Positions 48,033 to 56,802 of a stretch of 64,000 nucleotides of DNA are shown here, piece by piece. Numbering within the stretch: position 1 is the first letter of the stretch; each line of letters begins with the position of its first letter. The notes below the pieces were generated by a model, which worked only from the letters and a program-made list of their open reading frames with translations, ran no database searches and had not been told where the DNA came from. This stretch comes from Pseudomonas crudilactis (lineage in GTDB: Bacteria > Pseudomonadota > Gammaproteobacteria > Pseudomonadales > Pseudomonadaceae): contig NZ_WXVV01000003.1 of NCBI RefSeq assembly GCF_013433315.1, positions 62,001-126,000 on the forward strand, written 5' to 3'. The position numbers were made by a program, and so were the translations under genes.

Positions 48033-51000
48033 GTGTCGATTCATGTCGCATTGCATCACGTCACGCATTACCGCTACGACCGCGCTGTCGAACTCGGCCC
48101 GCAGATCGTTCGCCTGCGCCCGGCTGCCCACAGCCGCACGCGGATTTTGTCGTATGCGCTGAAAGTCTCGCCCGAGCAGCATTTCATCAACTGGCAGCAG
48201 GATCCGCAGGGCAACTACCTCGCCCGATTGGTGTTCCCCGAGAAAACCAATGAGCTGCGCATCGAAGTCGATCTGCTCGCCGAAATGGCCGTGTTCAATC
48301 CATTCGATTTCTTCCTCGAACCCTACGCCGAGAAAATCCCTTTCGCCTACGCCGCCGATGAACGCAAGGAACTGGCGCCGTACCTCGAAACACTGCCGCT
48401 GACGCCGAAATTCAAAGACTATCTGGACGCCATCGACCGCACACCGCTGCCGGCGGTGGATTTCCTCGTAGCGCTCAATCAGCGCCTGAGCGAAGACATC
48501 GGTTACCTGATTCGCATGGAACCGGGTGTGCAAACTCCGGAGCACACCCTCGAACACGCCTCCGGTTCCTGCCGCGACTCGGCGTGGCTGCTGGTGCAAT
48601 TGCTGCGCAACCTCGGTTTGGCGGCACGATTCGTCTCCGGCTACCTGATTCAACTGACCGCCGATGTGAAAAGCCTCGATGGCCCGTCCGGCACCGAAGT
48701 GGATTTCACCGACCTGCACGCCTGGTGCGAAGTGTATTTGCCGGGTGCCGGCTGGATCGGTCTGGATGCGACGTCAGGGCTGTTTGCCGGTGAAGGACAT
48801 ATCCCGCTGGCCTGTAGTCCCGATCCGTCTTCAGCGGCGCCGATCAGTGGCTTGGTCGAGCCTTGCGAATGTGAGTTCAGCCACGAAATGTCGGTCGAAC
48901 GGATCTGGGAGGCGCCGCGCGTCACCAAGCCCTACACCGATGAGCAGTGGCTGTCGATTCAGGCGCTGGGGCGGCAGATCGATGCCGACCTGCTGGCGGA
49001 TGATGTGCGCTTGACCATGGGCGGCGAGCCGACCTTCGTCTCCATCGATGATCCGGATGGCGCCGAATGGAACACCGCCGCGCTGGGCGCAGACAAACGA
49101 CGACTGTCCGCCGAACTGTTCCAGCGCATGCGCAAGCATTACGCGCCGCAAGGCCTGGTGCATTTCGGCCAGGGCAAGTGGTATCCCGGCGAGCAACTGC
49201 CGCGTTGGTCGCTCAATTGCTACTGGCGCCGTGATGGTGTGCCGATCTGGCACAACGACGCGCTGATTGCCGACGAACAACAGGATTACGGCGCCGACGG
49301 TGAACTGGCCGGGCGCTTTCTGGCCAGTGTCGCCGAGCGCTTGAAATTGCCTACGCGTTTTGTCTTCCCGGCCTACGAGGATAACTTCTACTACCTCTGG
49401 CGCGAGGGCACGTTGCCGAGCAATGTCAGCGCCGAAGATTCACGTCTTGAGGAACCTCTTGAGCGCGCACGCCTGCGCAAGGTCTTCAGTCAGGGCCTGA
49501 ACAAGGTAATCGGCCAGGTGTTGCCGCTGGCGCGCACCGCCAAGGGTGATCAATGGCAGAGCGGGCGCTGGTACCTGCGTGACGAACATTGCCGACTGGT
49601 GCCGGGGGATTCGCCGTTGGGCTATCGCCTGCCGTTGGGGTCGCAGCCGTGGGTGAAGGCCGCGGAGTATCCGTTCATTCATCCTCAGGATCAGAATCAG
49701 GACTTCCCTGAGCTGCCGGAAACCGCGCAGCTCAACAGTCATGGCGAACCTGCCGCGGCTGACGAACGCGCGCCGAAAATCGACGAATCCGCCGACTGGC
49801 TCACCCGCACCGCATTCTGTGCCGAGGCGCGCGAGGGGCGTTTGTACCTGTTCATGCCGCCGCTGGAGCAGGTTGAGGATTATCTGGAACTGGTGGCAGC
49901 TATCGAGGCGACGGCTGAAGAACTGCATTGCCCGGTGTTGCTCGAAGGCTACGAGCCGCCGAGCGATCCGCGTCTGAGCAATTTCCGCATCACCCCCGAT
50001 CCCGGTGTGATCGAGGTCAATGTGCAGCCGTCAGCGACCTGGGACGAATTAGTCGAACGTACCGAATTTCTCTATGAAGAGGCGCGCCAGACCCGCCTGA
50101 CCACCGAAAAATTCATGATCGACGGCCGTCACACCGGCACCGGCGGCGGCAACCATTTCGTTCTCGGTGGGGCGACGCCGGCTGATTCACCGTTTCTGCG
50201 CCGCCCGGATCTGCTGCGGAGCCTGATCAGTTACTGGCATAACCATCCGTCATTGTCGTATCTGTTCTCTGGACTGTTCATCGGCCCGACGTCTCAGGCG
50301 CCGCGTGTCGATGAGGCGCGCAATGACGCCCTGTACGAACTGGAAATCGCCTTCGCGCAGATGCCCGAGCCGGGTGAGGAATGCGCACCGTGGCTGGTCG
50401 ATCGACTGCTGCGCAATTTGCTGATCGACGTCACCGGCAACACCCACCGTGCCGAGTTCTGCATCGACAAACTCTATTCGCCGGATGGCGCCACCGGGCG
50501 TCTCGGCTTGCTGGAACTGCGCGCCTTTGAAATGCCACCCCACGCGCGCATGAGTCTGGCGCAACAGTTGTTGCTGCGGGCACTGGTCGCACGGTTCTGG
50601 CGCGAACCTTATGCGCCGCCGAAACTGGCGCGCTGGGGCACCGAACTGCACGATCGTTTCCTGCTGCCGCACTTTATCGAGCAGGATTTCGCTGACGTCA
50701 TCGTCGAGCTCAACAACGCTGGTTACCCGCTGCGCGCGGAATGGTTTGCCGCGCACCAGGAGTTTCGTTTTCCCAAGGTCGGCGATTACGCCGTCAACGG
50801 CATCGAACTGGAACTGCGTCAGGCGCTGGAGCCGTGGCATGTGCTGGGCGAGGAGGGCGCGGCGGGCGGCACGGTGCGTTATGTCGATTCATCGCTTGAG
50901 CGTCTGCAGGTCAAACTCAAAGGACTGCCGCCGCAGCGCTATCTGCTGACCTGTAATGGCGTCGCGGTGCCGTTGCACCCGACCGGGCGGGTTGGCGAGT

Positions 51001-51308
51001 TTGTCGCGGGCGTGCGTTATCGCGCCTGGCAACCGGCCAACTGCCTGCAACCGACCATACCCGTGCATGCACCGCTGGTGTTCGACTTGCTCGACACCTG
51101 GATGGGCCGTTCCCTGGGCGGTTGTCAGTACCACGTTGCCCATCCGGGCGGGCGCAATTACGAGACGTTGCCGGTCAACGCCAACGAAGCGGAGAGCCGG
51201 CGGATGGCACGGTTTTTCCGCGTCGGACACACGCCGGGGAAACTTCCTATACCGAATGTGGAAATCAGTGACGAGCTACCGATGACAATCGATTTACGAT
51301 GTTTCTAA
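48033..51308 (+). CDS. Transglutaminase-DUF2126 fusion protein
   Basis: A 1091-residue cytoplasmic protein. The N-terminal bacterial transglutaminase-like part (1-260) has Cys180 (ASGSCRDSAW), His229 (DLHAWCEV) and Asp245 (GLDATSGL) as catalytic triad. The rest (about 300-1091) is DUF2126 with FVSIDDPDGAEWNT, GRHTGTGGGNH and LRAFEMPPHARM. In known genomes this fusion clusters with circularly permuted ATP-grasp and alpha-E proteins, as here, and has been proposed to form or modify peptides; product unknown. It uses GTG at 48033 with AGGAGG upstream. Confidence 0.92.
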   Translation: MSIHVALHHVTHYRYDRAVELGPQIVRLRPAAHSRTRILSYALKVSPEQHFINWQQDPQGNYLARLVFPEKTNELRIEVDLLAEMAVFNPFDFFLEPYAEKIPFAYAADERKELAPYLETLPLTPKFKDYLDAIDRTPLPAVDFLVALNQRLSEDIGYLIRMEPGVQTPEHTLEHASGSCRDSAWLLVQLLRNLGLAARFVSGYLIQLTADVKSLDGPSGTEVDFTDLHAWCEVYLPGAGWIGLDATSGLFAGEGHIPLACSPDPSSAAPISGLVEPCECEFSHEMSVERIWEAPRVTKPYTDEQWLSIQALGRQIDADLLADDVRLTMGGEPTFVSIDDPDGAEWNTAALGADKRRLSAELFQRMRKHYAPQGLVHFGQGKWYPGEQLPRWSLNCYWRRDGVPIWHNDALIADEQQDYGADGELAGRFLASVAERLKLPTRFVFPAYEDNFYYLWREGTLPSNVSAEDSRLEEPLERARLRKVFSQGLNKVIGQVLPLARTAKGDQWQSGRWYLRDEHCRLVPGDSPLGYRLPLGSQPWVKAAEYPFIHPQDQNQDFPELPETAQLNSHGEPAAADERAPKIDESADWLTRTAFCAEAREGRLYLFMPPLEQVEDYLELVAAIEATAEELHCPVLLEGYEPPSDPRLSNFRITPDPGVIEVNVQPSATWDELVERTEFLYEEARQTRLTTEKFMIDGRHTGTGGGNHFVLGGATPADSPFLRRPDLLRSLISYWHNHPSLSYLFSGLFIGPTSQAPRVDEARNDALYELEIAFAQMPEPGEECAPWLVDRLLRNLLIDVTGNTHRAEFCIDKLYSPDGATGRLGLLELRAFEMPPHARMSLAQQLLLRALVARFWREPYAPPKLARWGTELHDRFLLPHFIEQDFADVIVELNNAGYPLRAEWFAAHQEFRFPKVGDYAVNGIELELRQALEPWHVLGEEGAAGGTVRYVDSSLERLQVKLKGLPPQRYLLTCNGVAVPLHPTGRVGEFVAGVRYRAWQPANCLQPTIPVHAPLVFDLLDTWMGRSLGGCQYHVAHPGGRNYETLPVNANEAESRRMARFFRVGHTPGKLPIPNVEISDELPMTIDLRCF

Positions 51309-51396
51309 GGCCTACGCGACACGCGGATTTTTCGTCTATCCGCACGTCATGTGCCTGCGTTAGTCTGACCGTTCCCTGCTGTCTGCCGAGCTTTCC

Positions 51397-53883
51397 ATGC
51401 CTGACCTGCTAGACCGCTACCCGCTGACGGCGGGCACTTATCACGAACTGCTCGACAGCAGTGGCGCGGTGCGCCCGCACTGGCGGCGGCTGTTCGATCA
51501 GTTGCAGCGCAGCACCCCGGCGCAACTGCTGCAGCGACAGGCCTTGCTGGCGCGGCAGATTCAGGAAAACGGTGTTACCTATAACGTCTATGCCGATCCC
51601 AAGGGCGCTGATCGACCTTGGGAGCTGGATCTGCTGCCGCATGTGATTGCTGCGGATGAATGGCAGCAACTGTCGGCAGGTATCGCCCAACGTGCGCGAT
51701 TGCTCAATGCTGTGCTGGCTGATTTGTACGGGCCGCAACGGCTGATCAGCGAAGGTCTGTTACCTGCAGAGCTGGTCTTCGGCCACAACAATTTTCTCTG
51801 GCCGTGTCAGCATGTTGCGCCGCCGGAAGCGACGTTTCTGCACCTGTATGCAGTCGATCTGGCGCGTACGCCGGATGGGCGCTGGTGGGTGACCGCCGAT
51901 CGCACCCAAGCGCCGTCGGGCGCCGGTTATGCCCTGGAAAACCGCACCATCGTGTCGCGCGCCTTTCCCGAGTTGTATCGGGATCTGAAGGTGCAGCATC
52001 TGGCCGGCTTCTTCCGTACGTTGCAGGAGACCCTCGCGCGACAGGCGCCGTGTGACGATGACGCGCCGCTGGTGGTGCTGCTCACACCGGGGCGCTTCAA
52101 TGAAAGTTATTTTGAACATCTGTATCTGGCTCGCCAGCTCGGTTATCCGCTGGTCGAGGGTGGTGACCTGACGGTGCGCGATGCCACGGTCTACCTGAAA
52201 ACCCTGAGCGGCCTGCGTCGGGTGCACGCGGTCATGCGCAGGCTCGATGATGATTTCTGCGATCCGCTGGAGTTGCGCACGGACTCGGCACTCGGCGTTC
52301 CCGGGTTGCTTGAGGCGGTGCGCCAAGGTCGAGTCCTGGTCGGCAATGCGCTGGGTAGCGGCGTGCTGGAGTCGCCGGGGTTGTTGGGCTTTCTGCCGAA
52401 GATCAACCAATACCTGTTTGGTGAAGAGCTGATTTTGCCGTCGATCGCGACGTGGTGGTGTGGTGAGGCGCCAGTCTTGGCGCAAGCCCTGGAAAAACTT
52501 CCCGAACTGCTGATCAAACCGGCGTTTCCCTCACAAAGCTTCGCGCCGGTTTTCGGCCGTGATCTGAGTGAAAAACAGCGTCAGGCACTCGCCGAGCGCA
52601 TGCAGGCACGGCCCTATGCCTATGTCGCGCAAGAATTGGCTCAGCTGTCCCAGGCGCCGATCTGGCAGGCGGAAAACGGTCAACTGCAACCACGGGCGAT
52701 CGGTATGCGCATGTACGCCGTGGCCGGTGCTGACGATTACCGCGTGCTTCCGGGTGGTCTGACCCGGGTGGCGGCCGAGGCCGATGCCGAAGTGGTGTCG
52801 ATGCAGCGTGGTGGGGCAAGCAAAGACACTTGGGTACTGGGTGATCGCCCTCCCAGCGGTGAGCAGTGGAAGAGTCAGCGCAACGTTGGGGTCCATGATC
52901 TGGTGCGGCGCGATCCGTATCTGCCGTCACGGGTGGTGGAAAACCTGTTCTGGTTCGGTCGTTACTGCGAGCGCTGTGATGACAGTGCGCGGTTGCTGCG
53001 CATCATGCTCGCGCGTTATGTCGACGGCGACGACCCGCAAGCGTTGCAGGCCGCTGTCGACCTCGGCGAGCGACTGACGCTGCTGCCGGACGAGGGTGAA
53101 CTGCCGGAGCGTCTGCTGGCGGCACTGCTGGGCGACGACTGGTCGTTCAGCCTGCGCGCCAACCTGCAGCGTTTGCAGTGGGCGGCCTCGCAGGTGCGTG
53201 GCAAGCTTTCACGGGAGAACTGGCAGGCGCTGGTGGAGTTGCAACGCGAGGCGATGGAGCTGGACACCGACGAACCCGACTTCGGCGAACTGCTGGACTT
53301 CCTCAACCGGCTGGTGATGTCGCTGGCGGCGCTGTCCGGGTTTGCCCTGGACGACATGACCCGCGACGAAGGCTGGCGCTTTCTGATGATTGGCCGGCGT
53401 ATCGAGCGTCTGCAATTTCTCAGCAGCAGTCTGGCGGCCTTTCTGCGCGGCGCCGGGGCGTTCGATCAGGCGGGCCTGGAGTGGTTGCTGGAACTGGGCA
53501 ACAGCAGCATCACCTACCGTTCGCGTTATCTGGCGGTGGCGCAATTGATTCCGGTGCTCGACCTGTTGCTGCTCGATGAGCAGAACCCGCACGCGGTGTT
53601 GTTTCAGTTGAAACTGGTGACCCGCACCTTGAAACGTTTGAACGATGATTTTGCTGCGCCACGGGAGGCCGGACTACCGCAATTGGTCGAGCGTCTGGCG
53701 CGGTTCGATCTGGGATGTCTGGAGAATCCACTATTCGGTGAGTCCAGCGTACGAGCCGCTCTGAATGGTCTGGCCGATCTGCTGCAAGACATTGCCGAGG
53801 CCAGCGGGCAGGTGTCGGATCGTCTGGCCCTGCGCCATTTCGCCCATGTCGATGACGTCAGCCAGCGCACGGTGTCCGTTTGA
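51397..53883 (+). CDS. Circularly permuted ATP-grasp and alpha-E domain fusion
   Basis: An 828-residue protein. Residues about 1-480 form a circularly permuted type 2 ATP-grasp amidoligase (VLADLYGPQ, GHNNFLWPC, DRTQAPSGAGYALENR, LLTPGRFNESYFEHLYLA, LPSIATWWCGE, LLIKPAFPS). Residues about 510-820 are the helical alpha-E domain (RVVENLFWFGRYCERCDDSARLLR, MIGRRIERLQFLS). In many bacteria the two domains are separate genes; here they are fused. ATP-grasp enzymes ligate a carboxylate to an amine; the substrate is unknown. Its stop overlaps the next ATG by one base. Confidence 0.92.
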   Translation: MPDLLDRYPLTAGTYHELLDSSGAVRPHWRRLFDQLQRSTPAQLLQRQALLARQIQENGVTYNVYADPKGADRPWELDLLPHVIAADEWQQLSAGIAQRARLLNAVLADLYGPQRLISEGLLPAELVFGHNNFLWPCQHVAPPEATFLHLYAVDLARTPDGRWWVTADRTQAPSGAGYALENRTIVSRAFPELYRDLKVQHLAGFFRTLQETLARQAPCDDDAPLVVLLTPGRFNESYFEHLYLARQLGYPLVEGGDLTVRDATVYLKTLSGLRRVHAVMRRLDDDFCDPLELRTDSALGVPGLLEAVRQGRVLVGNALGSGVLESPGLLGFLPKINQYLFGEELILPSIATWWCGEAPVLAQALEKLPELLIKPAFPSQSFAPVFGRDLSEKQRQALAERMQARPYAYVAQELAQLSQAPIWQAENGQLQPRAIGMRMYAVAGADDYRVLPGGLTRVAAEADAEVVSMQRGGASKDTWVLGDRPPSGEQWKSQRNVGVHDLVRRDPYLPSRVVENLFWFGRYCERCDDSARLLRIMLARYVDGDDPQALQAAVDLGERLTLLPDEGELPERLLAALLGDDWSFSLRANLQRLQWAASQVRGKLSRENWQALVELQREAMELDTDEPDFGELLDFLNRLVMSLAALSGFALDDMTRDEGWRFLMIGRRIERLQFLSSSLAAFLRGAGAFDQAGLEWLLELGNSSITYRSRYLAVAQLIPVLDLLLLDEQNPHAVLFQLKLVTRTLKRLNDDFAAPREAGLPQLVERLARFDLGCLENPLFGESSVRAALNGLADLLQDIAEASGQVSDRLALRHFAHVDDVSQRTVSV

Positions 53884-54773
53884 TGAATGCTCGCTACCAG
53901 ATCCTCCACGACACCTGTTATCACTACGACAGCCCGGTGTCCCTGGCGCAGCAACTGGCGCACTTGTGGCCGCGTGAATGCGAATGGCAGCGCTGCACCG
54001 AACAGCAGTTGCTGATCAGCCCGGATCCGACAGCACGCCGCGATGAGCTGGATGTGTTCGGCAATCCGTTGACCCGGCTGGCCTTCGAACGGCCTCACGA
54101 TGAATTGCAGGTCAACGCCCGGCTCACCGTTGAGGTGCTGGCGCGGCCGGCGCTGGATTTCAATCAGTCGCCGGCCTGGGAATTGACCCGCGATGCACTC
54201 ACCTACAGCAGCCAGCCGTTGTCCGCTGAGTTGCTCGAGGCCTGTCGCTACCGGTTCCAGTCACCGTACGTGCATTTGAAGCGCAGCTTCGTCGAGTTCT
54301 CGCAAAGCTGTTTTCCGCCGGGCAGTCCGTTGCTGTTGGGCGTGCAGGACTTGATGCAGAAGATCTTCAGCGAATTCACTTTTGATGCCGAGGCGACTCA
54401 GGTGGCGACCCCGCTGGTGGAAGTGCTGGAGCGGCGGCGCGGGGTCTGTCAGGACTTCGCGCACTTGATGCTGGCGTGCGTGCGCTCGCGAGGGCTGGCA
54501 GCGCGCTACATCAGTGGTTATTTGCTGACCCAGCCACCACCAGGGCAGCCGCGCTTGATCGGCGCCGATGCTTCGCATGCCTGGGTGTCGGTGTTTTGCC
54601 CGGTACTGGGCTGGGTGGATTTTGATCCGACCAACAATGTGCAGCCGGCGCTGGAACACATCACGCTGGCGTGGGGGCGGGATTTTTCCGATGTGTCGCC
54701 GTTGCGTGGGGTGATTCTGGGTGGCGGCAATCACGACCCGGAAGTGCGCGTCACGGTAATGCCACTGGATTAA
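53883..54773 (+). CDS. Transglutaminase family protein
   Basis: A 296-residue protein with an N-terminal transglutaminase beta-domain (about 1-100) and a papain-like catalytic core: Cys189 in RRGVCQDFAHL, His232 in DASHAWVSV and Asp248 in WVDFDPTNN. The sequence fits predicted cysteine peptidase or transglutaminase activity. It is coupled to the ATP-grasp gene (TGATG) and ends the three-gene cluster. Confidence 0.92.
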   Translation: MNARYQILHDTCYHYDSPVSLAQQLAHLWPRECEWQRCTEQQLLISPDPTARRDELDVFGNPLTRLAFERPHDELQVNARLTVEVLARPALDFNQSPAWELTRDALTYSSQPLSAELLEACRYRFQSPYVHLKRSFVEFSQSCFPPGSPLLLGVQDLMQKIFSEFTFDAEATQVATPLVEVLERRRGVCQDFAHLMLACVRSRGLAARYISGYLLTQPPPGQPRLIGADASHAWVSVFCPVLGWVDFDPTNNVQPALEHITLAWGRDFSDVSPLRGVILGGGNHDPEVRVTVMPLD

Positions 54774-54785
54774 CGCAGATCAAAC

Positions 54786-54874
54786 TGTAGGAGTGAGCCT
54801 GCTCGCGATAGCGGTGTGTCAGTGGAAATATTTGCTGCTGACACACCGCTATCGCGAGCAGGCTCACTCCTACA
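54786..54874. repeat. REPIN with perfect 37-bp inverted arms
   Basis: 54786-54822 and 54838-54874 are exact reverse complements over 37 bp, with a 15-base centre. The arms include a REP core (AGGAGTGAGCCTGCTCGCGA) and the adjoining TAGCGGTGTGTCAG. Located between convergent genes, where it may also stop transcription. Confidence 0.92.
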
Positions 54875-54979
54875 GGGGGAATTGGGGTGTTTCTGGAAGG
54901 GCTGTGAGGGCCGGCAGTGAAACTGCCAGCCCCGTCACAAATCCGCAGGGTCTGATTCGATGATCAAACCCGGTGGGGT

Positions 54980-55177
54980 TCAGGCGTCGGGCGCCTGATC
55001 TTTCGGTGTTTCAGTTGCTTCGGTTGCATCAACATCATCTTCCGTTGCCACTTCACCCTCAGGGTTCAGTGCTGCTTCTTCAGCGGTTTGTTTCTTGCGC
55101 TGAAGCTTTTCCTCTTTCTTCTGTTCCTTTGCCAGGTCTCGTTGACGTTTGGCGAAGGAGTAATTGGGTTTGGCCAT
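54980..55177 (-). CDS. Small highly charged hypothetical protein
   Basis: A 65-residue protein: MAKPNYSFAKRQRDLAKEQK, then a Lys/Glu-rich helix (to about residue 32), then an acidic Glu/Asp/Thr tail. No signal peptide or membrane segment. ATG at 55177 has GAGGA upstream; an earlier in-frame ATG at 55270 would extend into the LOG gene end. Proteins of this kind are common in Pseudomonas but I know of no function. It follows the LOG gene by 68 bp on the same strand. Confidence 0.75.
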   Translation of the reverse strand: MAKPNYSFAKRQRDLAKEQKKEEKLQRKKQTAEEAALNPEGEVATEDDVDATEATETPKDQAPDA

Positions 55178-55245
55178 GGGCGATCCTCTTGGGTCGAAGG
55201 TGAGGTTGAGCGGCGCATATTCTGCCCTGTATCGGTGCCTTGCGG

Positions 55246-55833
55246 TTAACCGGGTTTTTGCTCGACCCATTTTGGCGTGACGGTCGGCTTCCAGTTATCC
55301 AGGGCATCGAGCAGTGTTTGCGGCGATTCGCTCACTTGCAGCATGTCACGGTGTGGCGCGCGAACGAAGCCTTCGCCGACGATATGGTCAAGAAATGCAG
55401 TGAGTTTGCTGTAGAAACCGTTCACTTCGAGCAGACCCAACGGTTTGCCGTGGTAGCCGAGCTGGCCCCAGGTCCAGACTTCGAACAGCTCTTCCAGCGT
55501 ACCGAGACCACCGGGCAGAGCGATAAACGCATCACTCAGCTCAGCCATGCGTGCCTTGCGCGCGTGCATGCCGTCGACCACTTCCAGGCGCGTCAGGCTT
55601 TTGTGGCCGATTTCCTTGTCCATCAGGCTCTGCGGAATGATGCCGATCACTTCGCCACCGGCAGCCAGTGCCGCATCAGCAACGATGCCCATCAAACCCA
55701 CGGCTCCGCCGCCATAGACCAGAGTCAGCTTACGTTCGGCCAATGCCTGGCCAAGAGCGACTGCAGCTGCGGTGTAAGCCGGAACAGTGCCGGCGTTGGC
55801 ACCGCAAAATACACAAACGGATTTCAGAGACAT
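55246..55833 (-). CDS. LOG family protein (TIGR00730, Rossmann fold)
   Basis: A 195-residue protein of the LONELY GUY family. It begins [10 protein letters not shown], has [18 protein letters not shown], the catalytic GMHARKARM (Arg and Glu region) and the nucleotide-binding [13 protein letters not shown]. Family members cleave cytokinin-type or other nucleoside 5'-monophosphates to free base and ribose phosphate. The ATG at 55833 follows AGGAGG; the frame is open to 56016 but without family support. Confidence 0.93.
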   Translation of the reverse strand: MSLKSVCVFCGANAGTVPAYTAAAVALGQALAERKLTLVYGGGAVGLMGIVADAALAAGGEVIGIIPQSLMDKEIGHKSLTRLEVVDGMHARKARMAELSDAFIALPGGLGTLEELFEVWTWGQLGYHGKPLGLLEVNGFYSKLTAFLDHIVGEGFVRAPHRDMLQVSESPQTLLDALDNWKPTVTPKWVEQKPG

Positions 55834-56173
55834 GCCTTCCTCCTGGGTCAATTCGACACAGGGTAATGGCTGGCACGCCTCGATCCAAGGGCTAAACTTC
55901 GCGTTCCGGCGATTCAAAGGTGCCGCTGGCACCACAGGCGTAGGCGGCGAGCAAACTGCACAACAGACCGTTAAAGAACATGACAGGCACTCCGTCTCAG
56001 TAGATGCGCCGATCATAGGGCCGGCCGGTGAATCTGGCCGTTAGATTGTCTCGATGAGTGTCATAGCCTGAAAGTTGTATACAATTTTTGACTCAAGTCA
56101 TAGGAACTTGCGAAGATTTCAGGCAGTCTTTCCACCATTCGTGTTTTTGTTAACCCTGCCTTGGAGATTCACC
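55834..56173. other. Divergent intergenic region between LOG gene and azurin
   Basis: 340 bp without a convincing gene. Its right part holds the ANR-type site at 56088-56101. Reading frames that cross it are only extensions of the two flanking genes. Confidence 0.4.
56088..56101 (+). promoter_or_regulatory. Candidate ANR/FNR box upstream of azurin
   Basis: TTGACTCAAGTCAT against the consensus TTGAT-N4-ATCAA: TTGA and TCA half-sites are kept with N4 spacing between the five-base half-sites, one central base differs in each half and the last base differs. Located 72 bp before the azurin ATG. Azurin is known to be under ANR control in P. aeruginosa. Confidence 0.6.
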
Positions 56174-56617
56174 ATGTTTTCCAAAGTTGTTGCGGTATCC
56201 CTGCTGGCGCTGGCCAGCAGCCAATTGATGGCTGCCGAGTGCAAAACCACCGTTGACTCCACCGATCAGATGTCCTTCAACACCAAGGAAATCGTGATCG
56301 ACAAGAGCTGCAAGACCTTCACCGTCGAACTCACCCACTCCGGCAACCTGCCGAAGAACGTCATGGGTCATAACCTGGTGATCAGCAAAGAAGCTGACAT
56401 GCAGCCGATCGCTACCGCTGGCCTGGGCGCCGGTATCGACAAGAACTACCTGCCGGAAGGTGACGCACGCATCATCGCTCACACCAAGATCATCGGCGCC
56501 AAGGAAACCGATTCGGTGACCTTTGACGTGGCCAAGATTGCCGATGGCGGCTACGGCTTCTTCTGCTCGTTCCCAGGCCACATCTCGATGATGAAAGGCA
56601 CCATTACCGTCAAGTAA
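56174..56617 (+). CDS. azu: Azurin (blue copper protein)
   Basis: A 147-residue precursor with a 20-residue signal peptide (cleavage LMA-AEC) giving a 127-residue periplasmic cupredoxin that shuttles electrons, for example to nitrite reductase or under redox stress. Copper ligands are visible: His in NVMGHNLV, then Cys, His and Met in [12 protein letters not shown]. The disulfide Cys pair is at CKTTV and KSCKTF. A terminator follows. Confidence 0.97.
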   Translation: MFSKVVAVSLLALASSQLMAAECKTTVDSTDQMSFNTKEIVIDKSCKTFTVELTHSGNLPKNVMGHNLVISKEADMQPIATAGLGAGIDKNYLPEGDARIIAHTKIIGAKETDSVTFDVAKIADGGYGFFCSFPGHISMMKGTITVK

Positions 56618-56640
56618 TCTTTCCCTGGATTACTTGATAA

Positions 56641-56682
56641 AAAACGCCGCTGCGGGATGACCGCAGCGGCGTTTTTTTTTGC
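56641..56682 (+). terminator. Intrinsic terminator after azurin
   Basis: 13-bp stem AACGCCGCTGCGG/CCGCAGCGGCGTT (56644-56656 with 56662-56674) followed by a run of T. Confidence 0.93.
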
Positions 56683-56802
56683 ATAGGCCTCACCGCAACC
56701 GTTGGTCAGAAAGGAGCCTTGACCTGTAATTTCTGACAGTAGACGGCTTTATCGATCGGATGCTGAATGAGGGTTCACTTGTTTGCGAAAAAGGAACTTC
56801 TC

